64,000 bases of DNA. Origin: Bin80 sp964503085 (GTDB lineage Bacteria > Bacteroidota > Rhodothermia > Rhodothermales > Bin80). Position numbers and translations under genes: made by a program. Location of the stretch: contig CAZCYQ010000002.1 of NCBI GenBank assembly GCA_964503085.1, positions 62,001 through 126,000 on the forward strand. Direction: 5' to 3'. Positions 56,336 through 64,000 of the stretch are shown here, in pieces. The stretch's first letter is position 1. Each line of letters begins with the position of its first letter. Under the pieces are notes generated by a model. That model saw nothing but the letters and a program-made list of their open reading frames with translations, was not told where the DNA came from and did not search any database.

Positions 56336-56622
56336 AGAAGCTCGTGTGAATGTGCCCGTTTAGCTGTGGTTGGTTTCTTCTGACATGATGGGTTCGACCA
56401 GTTTAGTGTCCAGAGGTTCATGATTTGATCGGTGATCAACTCTCTACCTTCACGTCCGTATACAAAAAACCTGGTCCCTCGTTGTTTCACATCCACATTT
56501 CGGGAGGATGCTCTCCACACGCAGGTTGGTACGTCAAAGTACCAGATTTACCACAGAATGAAAGGATTGCGTTTCATTTGCATAGCCAAGCCATTGCTAA
56601 CCTGATAACTACGCCGATTTAT

Positions 56623-56787
56623 TCATAGATAGCTCCGTGAGATCCATGCTGAAAGCATCCTTTGATCGAGTAGGTGATCTACCGCAGGTGTACCATCACG
56701 ATTTGGTCTGGGGAGAAAGTACCACCCAGCCATAGCAACCAATATGATTGCAATCATGGCAATGTCGGTCTTAACTCCTCTGGACAT
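56623..56787 (-). CDS. 54-residue single-helix membrane protein
   Basis: Its ATG overlaps the stop of the propeller lipoprotein gene (TAATG), a strong sign of translational coupling. MSRGVKTD, then one transmembrane helix (IAMIAIILVAMAGWYFLP), then a polar tail (TPAVDHLLDQRMLSAWISRS). No recognised family. Probably acts with the propeller lipoprotein. Confidence 0.6.
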   Translation of the reverse strand: MSRGVKTDIAMIAIILVAMAGWYFLPRPNRDGTPAVDHLLDQRMLSAWISRSYL

Positions 56788-57944
56788 TAGTATTGATCTG
56801 ATCGAGTTGGCGGGGAATATCGGTGTACCTCCAGTATAGGATTAGTTCTACTGCCATCGGTTTCCGTGTGCCATGTTGTACGATATGTCAAACCGTGCTT
56901 CGCAAATAATAGCCTCCCAGCATCTCCTGTGCTAATCTCTTCCTCTATCAGGGGATTTCCCATTGTATCCATTATCATCAAGCCCATGTGTTCCTCTGGT
57001 TTGGTACCTAATTTGTACTGATTTAGGTACAGCACAAGTAAAACATTTTCGGTCAGCATGAAGATTTTACCAGAACTTGATGCCGCATCCATCCTTTCGC
57101 TCAATGCCTCCATCATCATTGGATCGCTCTCGTGGATCCCGACATCGCTGACCTCTCGGTAGTATGATGGTCTTTGGCCGAGCAGTCTCACGAGCTTCCC
57201 GCTTAAATCATACTTGTAAACGTGAGGAATAAATGGATACAGTACATAAACAAAGTCCTGGTTGTCCGTCAGGAGTCCACCGGCTATTATACGGCGTGTT
57301 ATTCCGATCTTCTTTTTGCTCCCACCAAACCGGGTTAATTCCTGTCCGGATGGATTCATTGTCGCAATGATACTTTCTGGCGGATATATATATAATCCCA
57401 AAAGGTTGCCCTTCGAGGTAAAGTCAAGCAGTCTGGGCGGCCAGAAAGTCTCGTCCATTCGTTCGATACACACACCACTCCCACTGAAATAAAAGCCCGG
57501 CTGGCCGGCAAGGACGACCAAGATGTTCCCGTTTGGCGTAAACCTCGCCATCATAGGTGCCCAGTTAATTCCCGGATGGCATGGTTCTACAGACAACTGT
57601 TTGAGCATCTCGCCACTCTCTGCAAATAAAACAACCTCACGAGAAAGCATATCCGTAACAAGGAGGTTGCCATTAGGACCTATGTCCATGCTGTTTATGC
57701 CTCCGAGCAATACTTCGTCTGATAGCAGTATTGTGTTTTCAAACTGGAAATAACGCTCAAAGGCCGGTAACCCTGTTAAAGTGCTCGGAGGGAGCCTTGG
57801 CAATGCAGCAAGACTGTCCGTCATCCTTCTTTCTTCGATCAAAGAATCGGACTGTCTGCTACAACCGGTGAGCGTTAAAACAACGAGGCTGATTGCCGCA
57901 ACAGGAACTCGAATTGTTTCACAACAGAGCAAAAGCCGTCGCAT
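56787..57944 (-). CDS. 6-bladed beta-propeller lipoprotein
   Basis: Start set at the ATG at 57944 so that the signal peptide (VAAISLVVLTLTGC) ends at a lipobox cysteine. 385 residues. Blade-like repeats: GGINSMDIGPNGNLLVTDML, MARFTPNGNILVVLAGQPGF, LTDNQDFVYVLYPFIPHVYK, VYKYDLSGKLVRLLGQRP. This is the 6-bladed propeller (NHL/BF3164-like) family common in Bacteroidota. Ligand unknown. Last base of its stop starts the 54-residue gene. Confidence 0.8.
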   Translation of the reverse strand: MRRLLLCCETIRVPVAAISLVVLTLTGCSRQSDSLIEERRMTDSLAALPRLPPSTLTGLPAFERYFQFENTILLSDEVLLGGINSMDIGPNGNLLVTDMLSREVVLFAESGEMLKQLSVEPCHPGINWAPMMARFTPNGNILVVLAGQPGFYFSGSGVCIERMDETFWPPRLLDFTSKGNLLGLYIYPPESIIATMNPSGQELTRFGGSKKKIGITRRIIAGGLLTDNQDFVYVLYPFIPHVYKYDLSGKLVRLLGQRPSYYREVSDVGIHESDPMMMEALSERMDAASSSGKIFMLTENVLLVLYLNQYKLGTKPEEHMGLMIMDTMGNPLIEEEISTGDAGRLLFAKHGLTYRTTWHTETDGSRTNPILEVHRYSPPTRSDQY

Positions 57945-58178
57945 CAATTTATGATATCGGTGGTACCCGTACGAAAAACAGAGGCTATGGAGTATATGAA
58001 GCGGTTCCCGAGCGATCAATCCATCAAGCACAAACCTTTATCCGCCAGACAACTGCGTTGATTGAAGTGAACTTTATGTGCTTTCGGGCTCTCGAGCAGG
58101 CTTATCAGACACTCTCCGAACAAAGCGCAACTTGGGGCATCACATAATGGCAATGCATGTGGGATTCTTCTGCCGAAC

Positions 58179-58772
58179 TCATTCCGCGGGAGCGGCAATA
58201 AGCTCAAACGTCACTGTTAGCTCATCCCCCGTCCGATACGCGCCAAACATCAGGGAGGGAGGCTTGAGCTCGTAATCACTCATCAATAGCGAATGACTCC
58301 CACTGAAATGGACGCGACCGTCTTCCTGTGTAGCCCCCTCAATCGAAATCACGATCTCTTTGGTTACCTCTGCAATGGTTAGATTGCCTGTCGAATTGAG
58401 CGTGAATGTGTTGTCTCCCGTCATCGCGAAATCAGATACGGACACGAGTTCATAGACGATCTCGGCATGCTGATTGGCCTTGAGTGCTCCATGCATGCCA
58501 CGGTCCATGATGGGACTTTTTCTGCTTTTCATCATCTTGGAGGGTATCACCAAACGTACGGAGTCAACCCGCCCTTCCTCATTCATACTCAACGTACCAT
58601 CAATCTGTGTGGCATAGACGCGCCATTCCGGTGTCTGATTTGATGTACCATCCACATGCATCTCACTTTCTGGAGCAACAGTGTATTCCGCAGTCTGCGC
58701 ATATACTGGTGCGACAAGCACTAGAATCAGAACAACTACGCGCAGGATTAGCTTAAATTTAAACGAAGGCAT
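58179..58772 (-). CDS. YceI-family periplasmic protein
   Basis: Start set at the ATG at 58772 (MPSFKFKLILRVVVLILVLV), a signal peptide ending at VYAQ. 197 residues. The mature part has the YceI lipocalin-like signatures: EMHVDGTSNQTPEWRVYATQ, SVRLVIPSKMMKSRKSPIMD, NSTGNLTIAEVTKEIVISIE, SDYELKPPSLMFGAYRTGDE. YceI proteins bind isoprenoid-type lipids in a beta-barrel. Divergent from the Tat-exported oxidoreductase at 59116. Confidence 0.88.
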   Translation of the reverse strand: MPSFKFKLILRVVVLILVLVAPVYAQTAEYTVAPESEMHVDGTSNQTPEWRVYATQIDGTLSMNEEGRVDSVRLVIPSKMMKSRKSPIMDRGMHGALKANQHAEIVYELVSVSDFAMTGDNTFTLNSTGNLTIAEVTKEIVISIEGATQEDGRVHFSGSHSLLMSDYELKPPSLMFGAYRTGDELTVTFELIAAPAE

Positions 58773-59115
58773 AACAACAAAATGGCTTGGTGGTATGGAT
58801 TTTAGGTCAAAATAGTTCAAAAGTTTCAACAGACCGAGCAACAGCAATCAAAAACATACTGCGTCGTCCGGCCGAATACCAAATAGCAATCAAGTATCAA
58901 GGCAGTCGGCCCGTCGAAACTCAAACTGCCGATCAATAAAACCCGCACCCTGCCCTGAACCTTATGCGATATGTGCAGTGTACCTGACAACCGGACTTGT
59001 TGCCGTATTTCGTTGTTTTCCTTATATTGCGGGGTTGCTTGTTCCAATAAAAGCGGTTCAGGCGCCTTCGGAAACGCTTCCGTACTTGTTGCTCACAACT
59101 CAATCAATCAGACTA
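58773..59115. other. divergent promoter region between YceI and Gfo/Idh/MocA genes
   Basis: About 340 bp. An open frame continuous with the 59116 gene extends to 58978 but is not signal-like, so I treat it as leader. TTATATTG near 59021 resembles a Bacteroidota -7 element; weak evidence. Confidence 0.35.
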
Positions 59116-60510
59116 ATGCTAGATAAGCAAAACTCCCGTCGCGACTTTCTCAAAAAATCTGCTGCCGGCACCGCGGCCGTCATGGCCGGTATCCATGGTG
59201 CAAAGGCTGGACATGCTAAGGCACCGGCAACCGGAGCAGTTTTGGGAGCCAACGACACCGTCGTATGTGGATTTATTGGTGTAGGTGGACAGGGTTTTAA
59301 TGCGCATCTCCTAAACGTTACCAACCCAACCGAAAACGGCAGGCCCCGACATAACGTACAGCTTAACGCTGCTGGCGCAGCGGCCTGCGACCTGTTCTCC
59401 AAACGTCGTGATCAGGCTCACGCAGCATTGGAAGCTGCCCGCCAGGCGGCTGGCCGTGAAGCGGCAGTAGAAGTCCATGAAGACTATCGGGCTATCCTGG
59501 ATAACCCGGACATTGATGCCATATTCATTGGTACAGTTGATCACTGGCACACACAGATCGCTGTGGATGCTCTAGACGCCGGAAAGCATGTCTATTGCGA
59601 AAAGCCAATGACCCGCTATTTCCACGAGGGATTCCAGATTTACGACAAGGTCAAGGAAACTGGCAAGAAATTCCAGGTCGGATCACAATTCTGTACACAG
59701 GGCAAATGGCATGCAGCCGCTGAGTTAATTCGTGCAGGCCGCATCGGCCCGCTGGTGCTCGCACAAGATTCCTATTGCCGCAATACACCCATCGGCGAAT
59801 GGAATTACTATCGACTGGAGCCGGAGCTTGAGCCCGGAAAAACGATTAACTGGGAAAAATGGCTCGGACCGGTGTCTGCCCGTGACTTCAACGCGCAACA
59901 CTATCATCGCTGGCGTAAGTACTACCCGTACTGTGCAGGGATTCTAGGAGACCTTTTGGCGCACCGGATTCACCCGCTCCTGATCGCAACAGGTGCTCCC
60001 GAATTTCCGAAGCGTGTATGCTCCGTTGGCAACAAGGTAATTGGTGATTCAATTCTAGGAGCAGAAGACCGCGATGTAACGGACAATTGTCAACTCCTGA
60101 CCGAATTCCCGAGCGGCTTGTGTATGGTCATTACCGGCAGCAGTGTTAATGAGCAGGGACTTGGACAGGTTATCCGCGGCAATGAAGGCACGCTGTACTT
60201 CAGTGGTGAGAGTTTAGAGCTTCGCCCAGAGCGTCCTTTTGCTGATTTGGTGGACGGTGAGCAGATGAACAACCTCCTGCCAGGCGCAGATGTTCCTGCT
60301 CATATTCATGATTTCTTCACGGCGATTCGTGACGATGGCCAGACGAACGGAAACATTGATGTTGCCATCCGCGCACAGACGATCATCTCAATGGCAGAAA
60401 TGAGTGAGCGTATGGGCGAGATGCTCTACTTCAATGAAGAAGATCGCTCCCTGCATACCGGCAGCGGCAAGAAGGTAGAGCCAATCACATACGCCACGGA
60501 AACTCATTGA
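59116..60510 (+). CDS. Gfo/Idh/MocA-family oxidoreductase, Tat-exported, canonical active site
   Basis: Start set at the ATG at 59116, just before the twin-arginine signal (NSRRDFLKKSAAGTAAVMAG). 464 residues. Rossmann motif VCGFIGVGGQGFNAHLL, IFIGTVDHWHTQIAVDALDA, canonical VYCEKPMTR with the catalytic Lys, and GDLLAHRIHPLL supplying the catalytic His. Likely a folded, NAD(P)-loaded periplasmic sugar/polyol oxidoreductase. First gene of a plus-strand set with apbE, another Gfo/Idh/MocA gene and an Fe-S oxidoreductase. Confidence 0.9.
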   Translation: MLDKQNSRRDFLKKSAAGTAAVMAGIHGAKAGHAKAPATGAVLGANDTVVCGFIGVGGQGFNAHLLNVTNPTENGRPRHNVQLNAAGAAACDLFSKRRDQAHAALEAARQAAGREAAVEVHEDYRAILDNPDIDAIFIGTVDHWHTQIAVDALDAGKHVYCEKPMTRYFHEGFQIYDKVKETGKKFQVGSQFCTQGKWHAAAELIRAGRIGPLVLAQDSYCRNTPIGEWNYYRLEPELEPGKTINWEKWLGPVSARDFNAQHYHRWRKYYPYCAGILGDLLAHRIHPLLIATGAPEFPKRVCSVGNKVIGDSILGAEDRDVTDNCQLLTEFPSGLCMVITGSSVNEQGLGQVIRGNEGTLYFSGESLELRPERPFADLVDGEQMNNLLPGADVPAHIHDFFTAIRDDGQTNGNIDVAIRAQTIISMAEMSERMGEMLYFNEEDRSLHTGSGKKVEPITYATETH

Positions 60511-60590
60511 GGCAAATAAGCTGAAGGACAAGGGAGCACGATAGGCTATCTATCCTCCTCCCTCTGCCCATTTTCAGTCTGGAAGTTGCC

Positions 60591-61538
60591 ATGCAAACCG
60601 TTCGAATGGCACTAAATGCCATGGCTACGCGGTTTGAGCTCTTACTCCACGGGGATGATGCGATCCTGTTGCGTGGAGCTGGGGAAGAGGCTCTGGCAGA
60701 AATTAAACGATTGGAGCAGCAACTGAGCTTTTATGACCCAACGAGTGAAATCAGCCAGGTAAACGCCAACGCATCACAGGAACCTGTACGGGTAACTCCC
60801 GGGCTTTACACACTACTCAGAAAGGCCGCGGACATCCATAACGATACGCATGGTGCTTTTGATGTGACAGTGGGCCCGCTCATGCGTTGCTGGGGATTTG
60901 TTCACGGTCGGGGCATGTGGCCCGATGAGCATGCGAGAAAAGAAGCCTTGACCAAGACAGGCATGGACAAGGTCGTGTTGGACGATGCAGAACGAACCGT
61001 CGCCTTCGGGCAGCCAGGCATGGCGCTGGATCTTGGCGCAATCGGAAAGGGATATGCCATAGAAGAAGCCGGAATGTTTTTGCGGGAGTGTGGCATAACT
61101 TCCGCACTGTTACACGGAGGGACAAGTACTATGATGGCCATCGGAACACCCCCGCAGAACGAAGACGGTTGGCCAATAGGCATATCCGATCCGCTGGACG
61201 ACTCGCGAATGCTAACCTCAACATCTATCCGTGATGAAGCGTTGTCGGTCTCGGCCCCCAAGGGAAAAGCATTCCAAATAGACGGTAAGGAATGGGGACA
61301 TGTGATTGACCCCCGGAAAGGCTATCCCGTACAAGGTGCAGCCTTATCAGCGGTTGCACATCCTTCTGCAACGATCTGTGATGCGATTTCCACCGCATTA
61401 CTCGCTATGAGACGGACAGAAAGCAAACAGATTCAACAAAAATTTCATGGTATGCGTACATTGTGTGCATACCACGATACAGGTGTGACAGATCTTGTTT
61501 CCTTGGAATTTGACTCAACAAACCCGACCAATCAGTAA
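60591..61538 (+). CDS. ApbE-like FAD:protein FMN transferase, no signal peptide
   Basis: 315 residues. Family landmarks: MALNAMATRFELLLHG, EIKRLEQQLSFYDPTSEISQ, GAFDVTVGPLMRCWGF, GMALDLGAIGKGYAIEEAG, GGTSTMMAIG, HVIDPRKGYPVQG, and SATICDAISTALLAM with the Mg-binding Asp. ApbE attaches FMN to Thr/Ser of target proteins. Most homologues are exported lipoproteins; this one begins directly with the domain, so either it works in the cytoplasm or its start is lost. Stop and next start overlap (TAATG). Confidence 0.88.
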   Translation: MQTVRMALNAMATRFELLLHGDDAILLRGAGEEALAEIKRLEQQLSFYDPTSEISQVNANASQEPVRVTPGLYTLLRKAADIHNDTHGAFDVTVGPLMRCWGFVHGRGMWPDEHARKEALTKTGMDKVVLDDAERTVAFGQPGMALDLGAIGKGYAIEEAGMFLRECGITSALLHGGTSTMMAIGTPPQNEDGWPIGISDPLDDSRMLTSTSIRDEALSVSAPKGKAFQIDGKEWGHVIDPRKGYPVQGAALSAVAHPSATICDAISTALLAMRRTESKQIQQKFHGMRTLCAYHDTGVTDLVSLEFDSTNPTNQ

Positions 61539-62794
61539 TGACCAAGCACACAGTCAGCAGACGGGCTTTCCTGATGGGCAGTGCAGCACTCAGCGGAGCA
61601 GGCCTAGTTCGCGCAGCCAACATCAAAACAAGATCATGGCCCGGCAATCGTAACGACGTTCGCTGCGGAATTGTCGGGTATGGTCCCCAGGGACGTGAAA
61701 TTACAGCCACACTTGCTCGTGTTCCTGGCGCCCAGGTTGCAGCTATTTGTGACACGTATGCCCCGATGCTGCGCCGTGCACAACGGGATGTGCCTGAGGC
61801 AACTCGACACGAGGATTACCGTGAGGTCTTGGACAACCCGGATATTCAGGCCGTAATTGTTGCAACACCTACACATCTGCATCGCGATATCGTACTTAAT
61901 GCATTGCAAGCGGGCAAAAATGTGTACTGTGAAGCTCCAATAGCATCTTCCATTGACGATGCCAAAGCGATTGCACGCGCTGCGCGCGATGCAACCGGGC
62001 AAATTTTTCAGGTTGGGCAGACTTACCGCTCTAACCCTCAGCACCGTTCGGTATTTCAGTTTATGCGCAGTGGTGCTATTGGTAAACCTGCTATGGCACG
62101 GGGGCAGTGGCATGCCAAGGAAAGTTGGCGAAGGGCGTCTCCTAACGCCGACCGTGTACGAGAACTCAACTGGCGCCTGGATCCAGCCGTGACTACTGGA
62201 TTAATCGGTGAAGCCGCATTACTCCAGATGGACGTAGCATACTGGGTGCTTGGAGAACTGCCTACTTCCGTTCACGGTTTTGGCCAGATTATGGCCTGGG
62301 ATGACGGTCGGGAGGTCCCAGATACGATTCAGGCCATTTTTGAATTCCCCAGTGGCTTGCATATGATATTTGATGCAACCCTAGCAAGCTCTTTTGATGA
62401 CGCCTATGAGGCCTACTATGGCTCCGATAGCACTATTGTATTCCGCGATCGGGGCAAGGCTTGGATGTTCAAGGAGGTCGATGCTCTAATGCTTGGTTGG
62501 GAAGTGTACGCGCGAACGGACCGGTTCTATAAGGAAACAGGGATCGCGCTCCTGGCGAATGCAACTCAATTGGACGCCCAGAACGTAGACCCTACCGAGG
62601 ACGATCCAAACGTAGAGACACCACTCTGGTACGCACTGCAGGAATTCATGGACAACCACGCCTTTGGTCCATATCCACCCGCGGCCAACTGGGAACGTGG
62701 ACTGGAAGCTGCCGCGGTTGCAATTACTGCCAACCAAGCCATTATGGAGCGGGCTCATAGAGATATTGATCCAGCATCCTATACATTGGATTAG
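61538..62794 (+). CDS. Gfo/Idh/MocA-like protein lacking catalytic Lys and His, Tat-exported
   Basis: 418 residues. Twin-arginine signal (VSRRAFLMGSAALSGAGLVR). Rossmann motif VRCGIVGYGPQGREITATLA and VATPTHLHRDIVLNALQAGK are normal. The EKP catalytic motif is EAP (E132-A133-P134, VYCEAPIASS), and the DxGxHxxD block reads GEAALLQMDVAYWVLG, with no His. Dehydrogenase chemistry by the standard mechanism is unlikely; a hydrolytic, binding or regulatory role is possible. Coupled to apbE by the TAATG overlap. Confidence 0.85.
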   Translation: MTKHTVSRRAFLMGSAALSGAGLVRAANIKTRSWPGNRNDVRCGIVGYGPQGREITATLARVPGAQVAAICDTYAPMLRRAQRDVPEATRHEDYREVLDNPDIQAVIVATPTHLHRDIVLNALQAGKNVYCEAPIASSIDDAKAIARAARDATGQIFQVGQTYRSNPQHRSVFQFMRSGAIGKPAMARGQWHAKESWRRASPNADRVRELNWRLDPAVTTGLIGEAALLQMDVAYWVLGELPTSVHGFGQIMAWDDGREVPDTIQAIFEFPSGLHMIFDATLASSFDDAYEAYYGSDSTIVFRDRGKAWMFKEVDALMLGWEVYARTDRFYKETGIALLANATQLDAQNVDPTEDDPNVETPLWYALQEFMDNHAFGPYPPAANWERGLEAAAVAITANQAIMERAHRDIDPASYTLD

Positions 62795-62803
62795 CCCGGG
62801 TCC

Positions 62804-64000
62804 ATGTTGACCCTGACGGAAAAAGCACTCTTTGCCCTTGCGGTGATCTTCACTGCATACGGCACCGGTTTGGGCTTTTCCGCCATGTTCCGAACCATAC
62901 GTCAGGGCCAGGGGCCCTCTCTTTCAACAGACTGGCGACGTACGATTCGTGCGCTCTGCACATGGATTGTAATGCGTCCCATCTGGGGTACACGCCGCAT
63001 TACCGGTGCCATACATGCAGCACTCGCCTGGGGATTCGTACTATACCTTTTGGTCAATGTCGTTGATGTGATCCGTGGTTATGTTTCCGAACCTGTTCTA
63101 TTTCCAGACTGGATAAACCAGAGCTACCGCCTTGCGGTTGATCTTGCCAGCGGTGCAGTATTGCTGGCCATGGTTTTGCTCCTGCTGCGACGCTTTATGT
63201 TTTCTGGACGTCAGGTTCTCTCACAACGGGCAAATGTTCTCCGTATCAAGAAATCTCGACTCCCTTTCCTCAGCCAAACGGTATCGCGTGATTCTCTGAT
63301 CGTCGGCATATTTATTTTGTGCCATGTGGGGTTCCGGTTGCTCGGAGAATCCGTCGCTATTCAACTGCACGCCCCAGATCCCTGGCAACCCATTGCCTCT
63401 GCAATTACTCCAATCTGGGCAGGACTGGGGACAGACACACTAACGATCTGGCATCACATATGCTGGTGGGGAGCGTTGGGATTGATTTTGGCCTTCGCTC
63501 CTTATTTCCCGTACACGAAGCATGTGCATTTTATTATGTCGGGCTTCAACTTTGCCACACAGATAGAACGGAAATCACCCGGTGCGCTAGACCCGATTGA
63601 TTTTGAGAATGAGAATATTGAAGTCTTTGGGGCACTAAAGCTTGAACAACTTCCGCAATCGGGTATTGCTGACGCATTTGCCTGCATTATGTGTAACCGC
63701 TGCCAAGACGTCTGCCCGGCATACGAAACGGGTAAGGTACTGTCACCCGCAGCCCTCGAAATCAACAAACGCTACTTCATCAACGAAAACCTGCATGATC
63801 TGGCTTCCGGAAAACCACCAGATGCCATGCTTACCGAATTTGCCATCACCGAGTCTGCTGTGTGGGCATGTACCGCCTGCGGAGCCTGTACAGCGATATG
63901 CCCTGTAGCGAACGCTCCGATGCTTGATATCTTGGATATTCGACGTGGATTGGTCCTGATGGAAGATCAGTACCCGGAGGCACTGGAAGCCGTTTACCAA
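62804..64000 (+). CDS. membrane Fe-S oxidoreductase (HdrD/GlpC-like), cut by window edge
   Basis: 399 codons from an ATG at 62804 to the window end, no stop. N-terminal half is membrane-embedded with about five helices, including histidines suited to heme b (IWHHICWWGALGLILAFAPY), as in NarI-like domains. Two ferredoxin-type clusters follow: CIMCNRCQDVCP and CTACGACTAICP. The remaining part should hold CCG domains of the heterodisulfide-reductase type. Such proteins pass electrons between a quinone pool or heme and a soluble or periplasmic flavoprotein. Ten bases after the preceding gene; same operon likely. Confidence 0.87.
   Translation, partial: MLTLTEKALFALAVIFTAYGTGLGFSAMFRTIRQGQGPSLSTDWRRTIRALCTWIVMRPIWGTRRITGAIHAALAWGFVLYLLVNVVDVIRGYVSEPVLFPDWINQSYRLAVDLASGAVLLAMVLLLLRRFMFSGRQVLSQRANVLRIKKSRLPFLSQTVSRDSLIVGIFILCHVGFRLLGESVAIQLHAPDPWQPIASAITPIWAGLGTDTLTIWHHICWWGALGLILAFAPYFPYTKHVHFIMSGFNFATQIERKSPGALDPIDFENENIEVFGALKLEQLPQSGIADAFACIMCNRCQDVCPAYETGKVLSPAALEINKRYFINENLHDLASGKPPDAMLTEFAITESAVWACTACGACTAICPVANAPMLDILDIRRGLVLMEDQYPEALEAVYQ

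Larger units (their letters stand above)
55590..56470. repeat. ~400-bp tandem duplication carrying a coiled-coil gene twice
   Basis: Similar sequence runs in both halves in the same order: CCTGACGCGTTTCGTAC (55613) versus CCTGACACGTTTTTTAC (56010), GGCAGGTCAG then GCAGCCGAAAGGATTRCCGT, the two coiled-coil frames, and finally ATTTGAT...CCAACTC versus ATTTGAT...TCAACTC upstream. The copies have diverged clearly, so the duplication is old. Each carries one gene; the left copy has lost its 5' codons. Confidence 0.7.

Overview
The window reads as one contig of a Gram-negative bacterium, most likely a member of the Rhodothermia / Bacteroidota-related lineages. I infer this from the gene set: a fused 2-oxoacid:ferredoxin oxidoreductase KorAB pair, secreted TPR/FG-GAP/ASPIC and BNR propeller proteins, Tat-exported Gfo/Idh/MocA oxidoreductases, DUF4159 and DUF3500 proteins, a PPi-type phosphofructokinase, and lipoproteins with CGGS-type lipoboxes. 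No rRNA or tRNA gene was seen, so taxonomy remains inference. Several genes are visibly broken and intergenic gaps are long, which suggests a lineage losing genes.

Layout. 1-4.9 kb is an accessory, IS-rich stretch: the decayed start of an IS1182-like transposase at the left edge, an orphan 457-codon gene of unknown function, decayed coding fragments, a complete 1.5 kb IS110/IS1111-type element with imperfect terminal inverted repeats and a structured non-coding 3' region, and a 130-bp perfect tandem duplication against its other end. 4.9-12.8 kb is housekeeping: DUF4159-glyA, orotate-PRTase-like-tatC, and an opposing korA-korB-Nramp-like operon. 13-25 kb holds secreted or envelope functions: a xylose-isomerase-fold enzyme, DUF3500, a Ycf48-like propeller, a giant CRTAC1-like lipoprotein, a serine hydrolase of the beta-lactamase family and an M16 protease. 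25-30.3 kb carries flotillin-NfeD, P-II-Amt and a PPi-type PFK.

30.5-36.4 kb is a single-direction cluster that looks like an ECF-sigma-controlled envelope-stress/efflux locus: small periplasmic protein, sigma factor, anti-sigma-like protein, CpxP-like sensor, MacA adaptor, MacB permease. Its ABC ATPase gene is reduced to its two ends, and two downstream genes (a membrane protein and a helix-hairpin-helix lipoprotein) are also pseudogenes. 36.7-43.3 kb is RidA-like, smc and clpB.

44-64 kb holds metabolic and redox genes: three Tat-exported Gfo/Idh/MocA proteins (two with altered catalytic residues), a nitrilase-fold amidase, a Rieske oxygenase with its flavin/2Fe-2S reductase, a 1,080-residue BNR/sortilin-like protein, a duplicated coiled-coil/TM gene with an 11-residue repeat, a 6-bladed propeller lipoprotein translationally coupled to a 54-residue membrane protein, YceI, ApbE, and the start of an HdrD/GlpC-like membrane Fe-S oxidoreductase running off the right edge.

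The most interesting object is the IS110-family element. Its non-coding 3' end (2541-2828) is enclosed by a ~20-bp long-range inverted repeat and contains a hairpin flanked by two short strings that match the two genomic flanks of the insertion, the layout expected of a target-binding loop in a bridge RNA.
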